Shown: positions 12,106 through 24,815, counted from the stretch's first letter. The stretch is DNA of 64,000 nucleotides from Brachypterus glaber (GCA_958510825.1 OY294048.1:12479589-12543588), one strand, 5' to 3'. Notes: generated by a model from the letters alone, not told the origin. Made by a program: numbers and translations.

Positions 12106-12621
12106 TATAATACTATTCTAGAGCTTACGCGCTGTGAATAGTATTTTTCTCTGCGTATTGCCATTCAATCTCAAATTCTAAAGAAAAACGTACTTATATG
12201 TATTTATTAAATTTGCGTCAAAAGAAAATGCATAAAGAGTAACTTATAAAAAAAATTTATAATGTACTGATTTCTAAGGAAAATATGAGGCCAAACAAAT
12301 ATTAAATGTGAAATGTGTTTTTTTTTTAGAATATGCTTTTTATTAGGGTAAGTATATACTTGGGTATTAAAAGTCAAATATGATTTTAAAACTGTTTTAC
12401 TTATAAAGTGAAAAATACGACTTTGTTCAAACACGCAGGGTTCAAAAGATTAAGGTTTTGCTAAATAAACGTTGGTACAGAAATTTAGCTTGGTTATTAA
12501 AAGATTAAATTATCCACTGTTTAGTGGAGTAAAAACTTCATATTGTCCAATAAAAATTTCCATGGAGGTTTTTCTTTAACTAAAGTAATATTTGGAATAG
12601 TTATCCATCGTAGGACTTATT

Positions 12622-12836
12622 TTAATTAAAAGTAAATAAAATGGTCCGTATACCCTATATGTTCAATTTTTTATTATTGTCAATCCGGATTTCGTAGTTT
12701 TTTATTCTAACCACATTTTAATGTGGTTAGAATCATTAAAATGTGGTTAGAATAAAAAAACTACGAAATCCGGATTGACAATAATAAAAAATTGAACATA
12801 TAGGGTATACGGACCGTTTTATTTACTTTTAATTAA
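12622..12836. mobile_element. Near-perfect 100-bp inverted repeat (hairpin MITE)
   Basis: Arms 12622-12723 and 12734-12836 are almost exact reverse complements (GGTCCGTATACCCTATATG; CAATCCGGATTTCGTAG; CTAACCACATTTTAATG) around a loop of about 10 bases. The near absence of mismatches suggests a recent origin or gene conversion between arms. No coding potential. Confidence 0.8.
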
Positions 12837-12845
12837 AGTAATATT

Positions 12846-13262
12846 ATTCTATGGCAAAAAAAGTTGCGGATTTTTGCAGAACACGGAGAAAAATAATATT
12901 TTTTTTTAAATACGTATTTTTAACATAGATATTTACAAAAAGTTAATGGTAATCAAATAATTTTGGCTAAACCCTCTTATAAAATTAACATTTTAATCAC
13001 AGCTACCATAAGAATTTCAGTTGTCATCATCATCACTGTCATTATCGTCATTAGCATTATCAGTACTTGGATTCATTTTTTTAAGGCCAATTGGAGTTCT
13101 GATGGTAGCTGTGATTAAAATATTAATTTTATAAGGGGGTTTGCCCAACATTATTAGATTATCGTTAACTTGTAAATATCTATGTAAAAAATACGTATTT
13201 AAAAAAACTTTATTATTTTTTTCCGTGTTCCGAAATGATCCGCAACTTTTTTTCCATAGAAT
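12846..13262. mobile_element. 417-bp MITE with long inverted repeats
   Basis: Ends ATTCTATGGCAAAAAAAGTT / AACTTTTTTTCCATAGAAT. The arms continue inward through an ACGTATTTTTAACATAGATATT block and CAGCTACCATAAGAA against ATGGTAGCTGTGATTAAAAT. The centre is a degenerate CATCATCACTGTCATTATCGTC stretch (13025-13065). Non-coding. Confidence 0.7.
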
Positions 13263-13359
13263 AATAATAATATAGTTAAAAAAAAACCTCCATGGAAAGA
13301 AACAATTAACAAATGATTATTTTTTTATAGGTATTTATGATTCAAACTGATAGTTACGA

Positions 13360-14176
13360 CCCAGCAAACCACCGTACGATAATCGGAATAAATAATTATT
13401 GGCCCATTGCTGGCTTGCCGATTATCGGCTAGCCTGTAAAGGACCGATCTGTGGCCGACGATACAACGCCAATTTAAAATATGATTTTGCGTAAAAGGAG
13501 AAGAAGTCAAGACGCATGCGCAAGTTTTGCGCGGGTTGTGTTCTTAGGGCCGTTTGAGTTGAAGCTTGGAGCGCTCGGAGCATAGTTCTATCTCTTTTAA
13601 AACAAGTAGTTAGAAAGAGATAGAACTATGCTCCGAGAGCTTCAACTCAAACTGGCCTCTTGTGTTGTGATTTTGCTGCGTCAGTGATAAAGTTCATTAA
13701 TGAAAATTTTCTGTGGAATGTGTTTATTTACAATTCTTAATAATGATTTTTGAAGATAAAAAGTAAGTAATTACATTTTTTTTATTAAATACTAAATTAA
13801 CAATTAATTCACTTACATTTAAGTCGCATTTAAGATCCCAGGGCGGAAAAGAAGCTCGTTAAGGTTCCGTAGGTACTAAAATATAAAAACTTATTCAGAA
13901 TAATATTCTAAAACGATCGATATTATCGTTCTTTTTTATGCCATGGTAAAATACTGATCCAACCTCCAACAAAAAGTCTGCCGGCTAGCCATTACCGGCC
14001 CGTTATCGGCTTGCCATTACCGGCCCGTTATCGGCTTGCCATTACCGGCCAGTTATCGACTTGTGCGACACTTCCATTACCGGGCCGGTAATGGCATGTC
14101 GTCAACGGACCGATGACTCTTTATCGGCTTACAGCATTGTGCCGTTGCCGGCCCATTGCTGGTGTGTTTGCTGGGG
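13360..14176. mobile_element. Element with CCCAGCAAAC ends and nested palindrome
   Basis: Left end CCCAGCAAACCACCG and right end GGTGTGTTTGCTGGGG form short terminal inverted repeats. Subterminal sequence is rich in CCGGCCCGTTATCGG-like words. 13983-14058 holds three tandem 25-bp units, and 13548-13657 is a separate nested palindrome with about 50-bp arms (GAACTATGCTCCGAG). No transposase reading frame remains. Confidence 0.65.
13983..14058. repeat. 25-bp tandem repeat, three units
   Basis: Three units of GGCTTGCCATTACCGG + CCCGTTATC, the first with GGCTAGCC and the last with CAGTTATC. They lie in the right subterminal part of the CCCAGC-ended element, and further diverged forms follow to 14165. 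Confidence 0.85.
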
Positions 14177-14284
14177 ATTTTCAGCTTTCTAGAAACTTTA
14201 TGACTTTTGGACCGCAATGTATATTTAGGAAATAGTCATTAGAATATTTAAATGAAAATTTCAATCAAATTCACTGTTACACGC

Positions 14285-15737
14285 TGGGCCTTAAATACTT
14301 TTAAATAAAAAGTCAAGCACCACCAAATTTTTTTTATTCAATTTTTTTTATAGACCTTACCTAAACAAAAAACACCAAAATTAAAATAATCGTTAGAGCA
14401 CTTTTTGAAAAAATTAATTTTTTTCGAAAAAAAAAATTAAAAAAAAAATAAAAAATCTTGTTTTCTAAAAATAATGCTAAAGATTCTTATCTACGTTATA
14501 CTCCTTTATTTGGAGACCTATACTATCTACTAAGACGTTCATTAGAATAAAAAAAGTCAGTGGCGTAGAATAAGGAAGGTATAAACCGAAAAAAAAAGTT
14601 TTTATAAAACGTGGCCTTTTTCAAGTTGTTGGTTCAAGTTTTATCATTGGATAATATTGAAGTTAGCTAATCCCTCTGCTTTACATAATTTATGGGATAA
14701 TAAAGCCTATATGGGAGATCGTTTGGATAAAAAAAAATAATTATATTAAAAAACAAAATAAGTAAATTTCACTAAATCGTTGTTATTTTATGCAAATTAC
14801 CAGTTACAGGGATATGTGTTTGAATGGTTTTCATCATGCGTAAAGGAATAATTTGTATAATAAACGGCTTTTTTGTCTCCATGTCTAAAATACTTTTTTA
14901 TCTCCATGATTAAAATATAAAATATAAAAAAACGGCGTACCTATATCATATGACACAAAAGTAGTCATATTATATGATATAGTGGGCTATATAATTGCTT
15001 TTTTGATAAAGGTTTGTAAGAAGTATTTTTGAATTCAGTGAAAGTTACTTGAGTTTAAATAAACCGGTAACACCTAAAGTACGCGCGGTTTTTTATCACG
15101 TTCAACAGTTTTGTGAAGAGGAACAGTTTGGTCTGAGTTTTTGCAGCGAGCAAGCTGTAGAATCCCTTCACCATGATTTTGCGCCAGTATGGTTTAAGTA
15201 TAAAGTTCCTAAAAATAATAAACTATATGCCAACAGACTATTAATAGCTATTAGGGAATATAATAGGAACCATACACAATTTCGGGAATTCGCCAATTTT
15301 AGTTGTTAAACCCATAAATGTTATTTTTTTAGTTAAATTTTGTTTAATTTTTTTATATAAATAATGACGGTCTAAAATTTGATTAAAACAAGTGAACAAA
15401 GTGAAATTAACCGATTTTTTTTTAATTTATCTTAGTACGCTTCTTTGTTTCTACGTCATAAACTCTACGGTACCGACTTTTTTTTATCCTAATAAATACC
15501 TTAAAAGGTAGTATAGGTCCCTCAATAAAGGTATAAAATTGTGGATCGGTAAAAAGTTATAATTCTCAAAAAATTTTAGAAAAAAAAAATTTTTTTTCTA
15601 GTTTTTTTTTCTCAAAAAGTGCTCTAACGATTATTTTAATTTTTGTGTTTTTTGTTTAGGTTAGGTCTATAAAAAAGATTAAATAAAAAAAATTTGGTGG
15701 TGCTTGACTTTTTATTTAAAAATGTTTAAGGCCTGCC
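14285..15737. mobile_element. 1.45-kb transposon with about 300-bp inverted repeats
   Basis: Outer arms match over about 135 bases (GGGCCTTAAATACTTTTAAA; AAGTCAAGCACCACCAAATT; AACGATTATTTTAATTTT on the right). Homology continues inward through TTATACTCCTTTATTTGGAGACCTATACTA against its complement near 15505-15535, so each arm is about 300 bases. The interior contains a short reading frame (15049-15309) that may be the remnant of a transposase gene. Confidence 0.75.
15049..15309 (+). pseudogene. Remnant protein-coding end inside the long-TIR element
   Basis: An 86-codon frame beginning at a non-ATG position reads KVRAVFYHVQQFCEEEQFGL, then SEQAVESLHHDFAPVWFKYK, YANRLLIAIREYN and a stop. The pattern (H-V--F-----GL-----SEQA-ES-HH-F---W--YK--------L----YN) is one I associate with the C-terminal region of transposon-linked proteins in animals; the match is from memory. 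Position inside long terminal inverted repeats supports a transposase tail. The N-terminal part is absent or unreadable. Confidence 0.45.
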
Positions 15738-18560
15738 GTGGTTAATGTCAAATTAATTGTTTATATAAAATCAATATGTGTTGTAATCTGAATGAGAATA
15801 GAGATTGTATTTAATTGCAGTTATTGTTGTGACAACAACGAAACTATCGAGGAAACAACAAATAAATAAATAAAAAATACAAATATGGGCTTTTGTCATA
15901 ATAGCAAAAGCACAAGCCTAAAGCTTACATGGGTCTCTTCACGACTTTGTATTAAGTTCGAAGAAATAAAATAAATAAAAATAAGTACATTAATTTTGTC
16001 ATTTTCCAAAAAAGAAAAACAAGATTTTTCTCTGTTGAGGATGTAAAACGTAAAAATCAGGGTTCCCAAAAAACTCTATAGAGTTCAAATATGATACAAA
16101 AATTAAATCTTTTACAAAAAAAAATATAAAAATTTTATTTTTAAAAATCTCTTGTCGTAAGCAATGGGATTCTCTGTCCAGTTTTTAGGGCAAAATACAA
16201 GAAAAACAATAGTTGACCATAAAAATACAACAAAATGCTGTATAAAATAGCCCCAAGTTTGGGGCTATTGTGGATACAGGAAGGGGCTATTGTGATACAG
16301 CGCTTTAATTCTGCGATGGAGATAGATTTAAAATACGTGGGGTTAGTATGATAAACTATTGTCCTTTATCATTTTCCCTGCAATTTTGACAGCCATCCTT
16401 TAAGTAGGTACAGCAAATTAATTTCAAGTTTTTTAAAAAGTTATTGTTAAAAAAATAAAAGTTTACTAAGCAAAAATTTTAGCTAAAGTAGAAACATTTT
16501 TTTATTTTCCAAATGTTTTAGATTTTTGCAAAAGTGAATATGACTTATAATAAAGTATATAATTCTCTACTTCACCAATTTTTCTTACTTTAATTTGTAG
16601 ACTGTAAATATTTTTGAGCTAGCTGTATCATAATAGCCCCATTATTTTACATTAGCCCCAGTTGACCCTACATACATCATTAGGGTGGACCTTATATTAT
16701 TTTATTTTCTTAAAATTTTCATTTGGGTTAAACTAGAAAATTCCAAAGATATGAGAGTGATCAAACTTCTCTAAGGGTGCGAATGGGGGCCCTATAATTC
16801 GTAAAATTACCATAAATCGTACAAAATCGTTGAAAATTGTTAGCTCGTTTTATTTTAGTTGAATCGTCTTAATATTATGAAAAGTTGTTAAAATACATTA
16901 AATAAAAATAAATTCAGTCCAGTTTGATACATTTTTAAAACGTTTGTTTACCGTTTGACTCACATTTATGGTAGAAATTCTGAAATTTTAGAGCCAACTT
17001 TGGCGCATTTTCGGAGCGTGTTCGAATCTTTTGATCATTTTGAAATTTGGCACATGGTTTTGTAAGTTTAGAAGGAGAAATAAGATTTCAAGCCCTTTAA
17101 ATTTTTATGCCGTCGCCAAAACCTAGGTCCGAAGGCCTTCTACCTACCCAACCACCTTTCTCTTCCGCTCCTTACCGGCTATAACCGTGGTCCAGAGCCC
17201 TCCAAGTTTAAATCTGGGGGGTTGCGACCAGTACGGATTGGCTATCGGATCGGCTCGGGTTACTTCAGGGAAGGCCGAGGATGGTGTTTGAGCAAGAAGA
17301 AAAAAATTTTTCACTTACCTCGAAATTTCAATTACTCAAATAAAATTCTTTTTTTAAATTATTTATTTATTTATTTATATACGCCAACATCGGTGTGTAG
17401 GTGCTCCCTATAATGTTGACTATGTCCCCAAAATTTGACATGCCCCCTACCTACAGATTTCGAAAAAAATCGATTTTAGCCAGTCACACTATTTTTGGGG
17501 CACCCTGTAGTTTCTATATGCACATAAATGAATTTAAAATACATCACAGAACACCCACATCACAACTCGTCAAACGTAGGAAAAGACGTGAGTTTTGAAA
17601 TATGTACACGCCCTCCAAAAAAGGCGGCTGAATTCATCAGTTGTTAGAGGTACGCGTACCGCCTATCTTTCTTCCTCCGAATACTTTCTCTTTCTTGTAC
17701 GCAGTCTGTCACATTTCCACGTCTCTTCCTACCAGGCTCTGCTAGTCTCTCTGCGCGACAAAGAAAAACCTGATCGGTTAACAGTTTGTTGCAGTAAATC
17801 AAACAGCTGCACTCGTTTGTAAATACCGAAAACCTTTACTTTTTTGTTTTTGTATTCTATGCAATATATAGTGGTTGGCGCATATACAACTATTTATTGT
17901 TGTATACTAAAACCTAATTACGTTATTGTTCTATGAGTGTGGGAAAAATGGTAAAACGAAGTTTAATTTAAACAAAATAAATAGTTATAAATACAACTAA
18001 ACCATATACTTAGTTTAAAAGTATACAATGTATTTTAAAAGTTTTGTTTTCTCTATTTGGCTAAAGAGTTATTAAAATTTTATTGCACTGAATTCAATTT
18101 AATTGTCCCAAAACCAGAGTGGGTAAAATTTAATGCATTTGGTTGGATAATAAAAAGAAATATATTTGATTAATGTGCAGTTTCAGATGAAATGAGGTAC
18201 TTTGTTAAAATAGTTATTTATAACACAAGGACCAATTCAGTTTTTGCAAAACGAAAAAGTAAAAAAAAATGTTTTGGTTTAACTATGCTTTCGCGAGAGA
18301 ATTGAACAGTTTTTGGGAATTTTGCTCCAACACATCTTCGATATAAATTATATTTTTTTTTTCTTATTCCTACATCTAACTTTAGGTCAAATCTAATTTT
18401 TTTCTTTGATCGGATCAAAACTTTGGACTCTAGGACCAAAAGAGTTTTCGGTCCCCAAAAAAGATTAAATTTTGTTTTTTGGGTATAAAAAAATATTTCA
18501 ATACATATTAACTTTATTTTTGGTATGTATATGACCCTCATGAATAACCAGATATTCACC
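15738..18560. other. AT-rich intronic DNA, no gene seen
   Basis: Short open frames (17222-17822, 18218-18562) show no recognisable domain, overlap one another and have composition like their surroundings. 16245-16275 holds two GGGGCTATTGTG words in a local repeat, and (TTTA)n occurs near 17360. Nothing else is supportable. Confidence 0.6.
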
Positions 18561-18779
18561 AAAAATAAAGTTTAAATATATGCCTAAAGATGGCGCTGTA
18601 ATAATTTTTTCGAAAATAATGACCATTTGCATGACCTATGGACTCGAAGAAGCAACGCTGCTCAGAAAAAGTGTGCATGGCACATTAAACTACAAAGTTT
18701 CCTTTGTAATTTACCATAGAGTCTAACTAGGGGTAATTTGATTCCTTTCGGCAAAATCAATTTTAAAGTGACTTTGCAC

Positions 18780-19110
18780 GTAGGCATTGAATTTAGTTTT
18801 TTGGGTATATAAAAATTATTTCAATACCCATTAACATCACTAAAAATGTTACTTTTTTACTATTTTAGTATTAAATTTAGTTTTTTCGGTGAAGAATACA
18901 GGTTTGCTTAGTTTTAAATTAAAAATCGCCCTACAGCAATAAAATTTTATTGATGCTTTTTTTGTTCCCCATTCAACATGTCCATCTTCGAAGGGCCGTA
19001 GCTCCCTTAGGGCTTTCTCCAGGCATATGTTTCTTTGTTGGTTATTTATTTGTGATGTAGAATCATCTCCATTATTATGTACAAAAAGATTGCAAATACC
19101 GTGTATATCA
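18780..19110 (-). repeat. Diverged copy of the GGGAGCTACG dispersed family
   Basis: Shares TTCGGTGAAGAATAC, TGTTCCCCATTCAA, TTCGAAGGGCCGTAGC and GATGTAGAATCATCT with the better-preserved copies at 30987-31700 and 59249-59915. Confidence 0.6.
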
Positions 19111-20580
19111 AAAATTTTTAAATTCATCGAATAACCGGTTATTAAAATAACTTGCAATCCCTGCTCGAAGCTCTACGCGATAGTGAATTTACTATAATTT
19201 TGTTAATTATTCAGTTGGTAACACTAGGCAACACGGTTTCTTGCCCGATTGGAGTCATATGTTTTTTAACTAATTTTGGGTCGCTGAAACCGAATCTGGC
19301 CTCAGAATATTTCTATTACCTAAGTTTGCTGAGAAAAATAAGATAAAAATGTTAAAAAATCATTATTTTATCCTTGTTTTGTTCTAAAATCATGGAAGAC
19401 AAAAATATTGGACAAAGGACAAATTTGGATTCGGCGACTCAATGTTAGTTAAAAAATAACCAACTTAAAACATAGAAACTTTAAATTCATAGGTAGAATA
19501 AATAGGGATATTATGAAAAAAAAATGTTAAAAAAAAAATGGATAATGTGACAAAACTAAGTAGGGGTGGAGGGTAAGAAGAAGGGTGCATAAGGGGACAA
19601 GCTTATCGCCACGTACTCATGCTAAAAATTGTCAAAAATCATTACTAGGGGGTCAAAAATGAACTAAAAAAATGTTACGTATTATGGTTCTTATGTAATA
19701 AAGTAACATTTTTATGATGTAGGACCATTAAAAAAAAACAAAAAAAATACACAATATTTTGTTTTATAAATTATTTTTAAATTGGCATAATTGCATGTAC
19801 TAAAATTTAAAAAATAAGACGTGCTGAATTTTTTTTAAGGTCAAATTTGGATTCTGCGCCTTTAAATTGATAAGAAAAATATATTTTTTTGGGCTCGGGA
19901 AAAAAGTTTACACTGTGTACTTAATTTTATATCTTTTTTATTTATTTACTTTTTAGGAACAAACTAAGCAAAATAAAAAAATATTTGTATAGATATTTTT
20001 GTAGAGAATTTTATAATGTACAAATTAAGTTCTATAAAGTTTTTAAAAAAATTTGATAGTTTTGCCACAAATGAGCAATTAAGTAAACTCTGCACTTTCA
20101 TTTTAACCTTTTTATTTTTTTTCGCGTACTTACTCTGACAGTAGGTTCTTGACATATAGATTTTTGAATTCCTCGTATTTTTTTTAATATACACTAAAAT
20201 TTTCAAAATTCTACTCTTTTTTTTTAAGATTTTGAAAAAAAACGTCATTATTACCTGAACTTATATGTCAAAAATTTTAGGCGCTGGAATTTTTCTAAGG
20301 TCAGATTCGGATTCTAAGCCCTCGAATTAGTAAGAAAAATTTACTTTCCGATCGGGGCAAAAAAAAATGTTGCGATTTGTTGCCTAGTGTAATTAGTCTA
20401 ATGATTAAAGTAATAAATAACGTTTCCTAAAGTTAATTAATTGTAGCAAAACTTAGACCATTAAGTTTAGTATAATCAAACTAATTAATTGTTATCAGAT
20501 CATTATTTTCCGATATCACGTCCGCGAAGTTGGTAGAAAAGGAGTGCGGCATAGTAGACTATTTAACCCTCGGTTACCTT
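19111..20580. other. AT-rich intronic DNA, no gene seen
   Basis: TTTCTAAGGTCAGATTCGGATTCTAAGCC-type phrases recur (19835-19865 and 20290-20325), so this is decayed repeat. No convincing coding sequence. Confidence 0.5.
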
Positions 20581-21220
20581 CCCTAGTAGAAATTTAACGT
20601 TAGAATAACGTTTTTCTAATGTTAGAAAACTGTTTAAAATTAAGTTATAAAATATGTACAAATGTCCCGCTTTTTAACGTTAGAATTAAACGTTAGTTAC
20701 AGACGTTAATCTAACGTTAGATTTTTAAGTTAGAAATACGTTATAGGTACGTTTAATTTCTAACTTTCGAAGGGGGCGTGGCCAACTAGGAAATTTCTAC
20801 CTGCATCATAAAATGGCAGCTGGAGACAAATTTATTCATATAAATAAATCTTAATATATTTTAGCAATCATAATATTTTTAAACATAATTTCGTTACATT
20901 ATATTTATAAAATAGCCATCTTTTTAGGTGGCGCTAAATATTTTTCGTGTAATATACTGTTATACCTCAATAAATACGTTTACCTCTCAGAAAAACTTTA
21001 TATTTAGTTAGGTAATATTTATTTATACATTCAGAATCTTAAAATATTTTTTTAATTCTAGTACAACGTTGCCAGACTTACTATTATACGTTTTTCAAAT
21101 TTTAGTTTAGGATAGATTTATATATTTTATAACGTTTTTGTATAAAATTTGAGATTAAACATAAAAATGTCACTAATCTAATGTTATGTTAAGTTAGAAT
21201 AATGTACTTTTCTACCAGGG
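20581..21220. mobile_element. Transposon copy with CCCTAG/CCAGGG ends, 640 bp
   Basis: Begins CCCTAGTAGAAATTTAACG and ends AATGTACTTTTCTACCAGGG, giving short inverted ends (CCCTrGTAGAAA). It is filled with AACGTTAGA / TCTAACGTT words in both directions. A second copy with the same ends and about 80% or higher visible identity lies at 63059-63958. Non-coding. Confidence 0.8.
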
Positions 21221-21974
21221 TTATTACAGGAACGTTCCCACAGACGCGGCGTAAAAATTACGCCAACTTTAAAAACAATCAATATTTAATAAAATTTAAA
21301 AATATTACTGGTTTATAGTTTAATCTGTTTCTTTATACCTTTATATATTTATTTATATGTGTAATAATACATAATATTAACATACATTTTTTTATTATGT
21401 TATTTTTATTTTATTTTTATCAATTTAAAGTCAACATACCATTTTACTGAATAACATGCTAGCGCTACGAAATAAACTTTAAACTAAAATTTACGTATAG
21501 CTATTTTTTAGACTTTCTGTTTTTTGTTGAATCGCTATAATTGTACTACCAACTCTCTGTTCGGATCTAAATCCTCCATAAGGCCTTAGGCTTAAACTAA
21601 ATGTGTGAAAGGTACTAAAACCAGCAAAGCTACAAGCAGAAGTTGTTTGGAAAAACAACTACGCTATTTGCTTGAAGGAGTGACACGAGAGATTTTTGTT
21701 TTGGGGTCTAGGTCAAAAAATTTCAACAATTATTAATAATTATTAGTTGATAAATTATAATTTACCAACTTCTTACCTTGCAGAAAAGAGCTTCAAATCT
21801 GTTTAAGGGGTAGAACCCCTGACGGAATATTTTAATGACTAAAAAAAGGTCCTTACCTCTAAAAAAGCCCCCCTAAATGTTCATGACAACACTGACTAAA
21901 AAATAAAAAAATGGTATTCGCCCCTACCAATTACTTAACTCTGCGAATCAATTTTTCCAACTATTCTACCAATT

Positions 21975-22070
21975 TAGCCCTGAAGAAGCCTAAATATTAG
22001 GTGAAACGTTGGCATGATTATGTAATGCAATAAAGTTTTTATTTGCTTCAATTCCGAGTGTTTATCACAA
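21975..22070 (+). mobile_element. Penelope-like 3'-end fragment with hammerhead-like motif
   Basis: Holds CCTGAAGAAGCCTAA, then ATTAGGTGAAACGTTGGCA, followed by an AATAAAG and short 3' tail. The same CTGAAGA-stem-GAAACGT layout occurs in the Penelope-like copies at 57.8 and 58.7 kb with a different stem sequence. No coding portion. Confidence 0.55.
21980..22006 (+). ncRNA. Hammerhead-like ribozyme motif (degenerate core)
   Basis: CTGAAGA (canonical CTGATGA with one change), then CCTAA/TTAGG able to pair as helix II, then GAAA. Penelope-like elements are known to carry hammerhead ribozymes. The changed U-turn base makes catalysis doubtful. The helix is intact here while differing in sequence from the other two copies. 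Confidence 0.4.
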
Positions 22071-23097
22071 ATAACCCTAAATATTCTACCAATTTTACAA
22101 CTCTGCCACTCAATTTTCCACGCTCGAGTTGGGAAAATCCACTGTTGGTAAAATGAGTGGTAAATTTCGGTAAATTGGTAGAAAGTTGGGAAAATTGAGG
22201 GGTACATTTGGAAATCAGTTAGTAAATTCCGCCAATTTGGAAAATTGGAGTAGTATAATTGGGTATAGTTGAAAAAAGTTGAGAATTATTTGGAGTGTAT
22301 TTGGGAAATTTAATACTACAGTTGGAAATTTTTTCAGACGGATTTTTCTTAGAGGTAAGAAACTTTTTTTTACTCAATTTTTAAATTTGTTGTCAGGGGG
22401 GCTTTTTTGTTTAGTCATCAACATTTTTCAAGGGTAAAACACTTTTTTGAGTTGGGAAATTTCTTAATTTTATGTTGGGAAACATTTTCTCCCCCCATGA
22501 ATAAAATCGCTTCAAAGCACCCCTTATTCTTATGCGGCACCTCGTAGTAGTGCATTACTAGCTTTAACACTTTGGTATTATCTGATATGCTATAACGGAA
22601 GATATCTCTGTTCCGGAATATCTCTTAATGTTCAGTTAAATTAAACGATAGCGATTTAGTACTTTAATATTATTAAAACTTGGCTAATAAGTTAATTTAA
22701 TTTTAAAAAGTACACATTATTTTCTATGAGGTGGCTGTACCCTAATCCTTTTAATACAACGGGTTTTTCTTTGTTATCTGAATAAAAGGATATTTTGTCT
22801 TTTAAAAATAAATCCTATAGTTTTAAGTTGATTAAAAGAATAATGAAAAAAATAAAAAAATATATAAGGGATCTTTCAAGTATCACGTGTGCACGCAAGA
22901 ATTTGTTTTATTCGATTGTATCTACAAAAGCGCCACTTTTTATATAAATCTGTACAAGAGCGTTTGGGTTAGAAAATATTTTAATTTTTTTTACTCCCTT
23001 GCTAACTTCTTGGGAGGTGTTCTTGAACAATCTTGGATGAAAATTGACATGAATGCAGTAAAAAGAGTAAAGATCTTTCAACCCGAACGCATCTGAA

Positions 23098-23620
23098 AAT
23101 AGTAGTTTTCGTAACGAGTAAGCGACTTTAGTCCTTAGTGCACGAAAATGAAGTTTTTTTAACGACGCGAAGCGAAGTCAAAAAATCATTCGAGTGCACT
23201 AAGGACTTGTCGCAAACGTTCGATCTACAGTCTAGACTCTTTAAAAATGTGTTTAATTTTGACATTTCAAAGTTTTATAAACGTCAAACCACTTTTGTCA
23301 AAATCAAAGCTATGTGTACTCGTTTGGATAAATGAGTGTGCATAGTTGTAATTTCATTCAAATATGCACTATATACTCGTGCGATAGAAAAATATCCAAA
23401 CGAGGATATATAGTAAACATGCATTTTTCTTTATTTCGTGTACACTAGGTCGTACGAAAAATTAATTTTTTTTCGAACCAAAAATGTTGTTCGCAACTCG
23501 TTTGCTACAAGTCCTTAGTGCACTCGAATGATTTTTTGACTTCGCTTCGCGTCCTCAAAAAAACTTCATTCTCGTGCACTAAGGACTAAAGTCGCTTACT
23601 CGTTACGAAAACTACTATTT
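23098..23620. mobile_element. 523-bp MITE with about 115-bp inverted repeats
   Basis: Left arm GTAGTTTTCGTAACGAGTAA, ACTTTAGTCCTTAGTGCACG, GACTTCG-type words through 23215. The right arm is its complement from 23508 to 23620. The interior is non-coding; the small frame at 23138-23335 crosses the arm and is ignored. Confidence 0.75.
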
Positions 23621-23769
23621 CGTTCCAGTGCTAACATTTAAATAGTTAACGTTGATTGGTTGAATCAGATAAAAACTGATGACATTTGAATTCTAACCTT
23701 GAAGTTGTTGTCAAAAATACTTTATTAAGATATACAATCGAAATAAAATAATATAAAAAGCAAGTTTTT

Positions 23770-23975
23770 AAAGTTAAAACCCTTCTATTAATTAGTTATT
23801 ACTAAAAAGTAGAAAATAGGACATTTATACTATTTTACAAAAACGAGATTTTTAAAAGAAAGGTTTTAGAATTTTTTATTTGTGCCAACATTTCAAAAAT
23901 CCGTGTTTTAAAAATCTCTTGTTTTCTACTTTTTAGTAATAACTAATTAATAAAAGGGTTTTAACTTTATAAACT
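23770..23975. mobile_element. Palindromic MITE, about 206 bp
   Basis: AGTTAAAACCCTTCTATTAA and TTACTAAAAAGTAGAAAA on the left are mirrored by TTTTCTACTTTTTAGTAA and AAAAGGGTTTTAACTTTAT on the right. 33735-33880 holds a diverged member (AAAACCCTTCTTTTAAA ... AGAAGGGTTTTAATTT). Confidence 0.7.
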
Positions 23976-24689
23976 TTTTTTATATTATTTTATTTTCAAG
24001 TTTTTTAGTTATGCTTTAATAATGTGTATTGCAGTTGAAACAGAGATTTTATGTAAAATTATATTATCACCGAAAGGAGATTAAATTAGCCGCCTGGGCT
24101 GTGTTTATTTATAACGAAATTTTATTTTTACGGGATTTATATGTAATGCATTTTTTATTTTAATTCATTTTACATGGACAAAGAAAAGGTTTATTTAAAT
24201 TTTAAGAGTGAGGGGTTGGAGGGGGTATATTAATTGTATTGTCAACCGAGATAAGCATGGGTACCAAAATTTCAACTCGCTTAGTGGGTAAAACAGAAAG
24301 GGGGTTAATTTAACCTTATGAGGGGTGATAGGGGGAGGACGGGGGGTGCTTAATTTATAAGAAAATTTTATTGTCATGAAATGAGTCGGATCTTAATTTA
24401 AAAACCCGTGCTCTTCATCCAAGGACATTGACTTTGGTTTAAAGAAATGCTAGCCTTGAAACAAGAGAATATTGCATTGACATATCGAAAGACACGTGTC
24501 CAGGGTTCAAGGAATCTTTTTTTCTGTGCAACTATTTAGTTATGTATGCGATTAAGGAGATTGCCACCCGAGAGCCAGGTTGGCCACCATAATTGCCCGT
24601 AAAAAATTTTCTTCCTTTTATGAAAAAACTTGTGCGGACCCAGCAATTTTGGATTCAAGCAACTTCTGTTAACAAGTATTACTCGAGTT

Positions 24690-24748
24690 TACTACTACTA
24701 CAACTACTACTACTACTACTACTACCACTACTACTACTACAACTACTT
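24690..24748. repeat. (ACT)n microsatellite
   Basis: About 19 imperfect ACT units, just 3' (on the minus strand) of the candidate small membrane-protein frame. Confidence 0.9.
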
Positions 24749-24815
24749 CATTTAGGTATTCTTTTGTCTGAAGTTAATTTTTTAATAATTTTGATATCAA
24801 TATGTTATTTTTTAT

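Larger units (their letters stand above)
21780..22490. mobile_element. Low-complexity inverted-repeat element with PLE piece inside
   Basis: 21800-21880 (AGGTCCTTACCTCTAAAAAAGC) and 22340-22460 (AGAGGTAAG ... GGGGGGCTTTTTTG) are loosely inverted. The middle is a GGTAAATTGGTAGAAAGTTGGG-type reiteration. A Penelope-like 3' piece (21975-22070) interrupts it. Confidence 0.4.
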
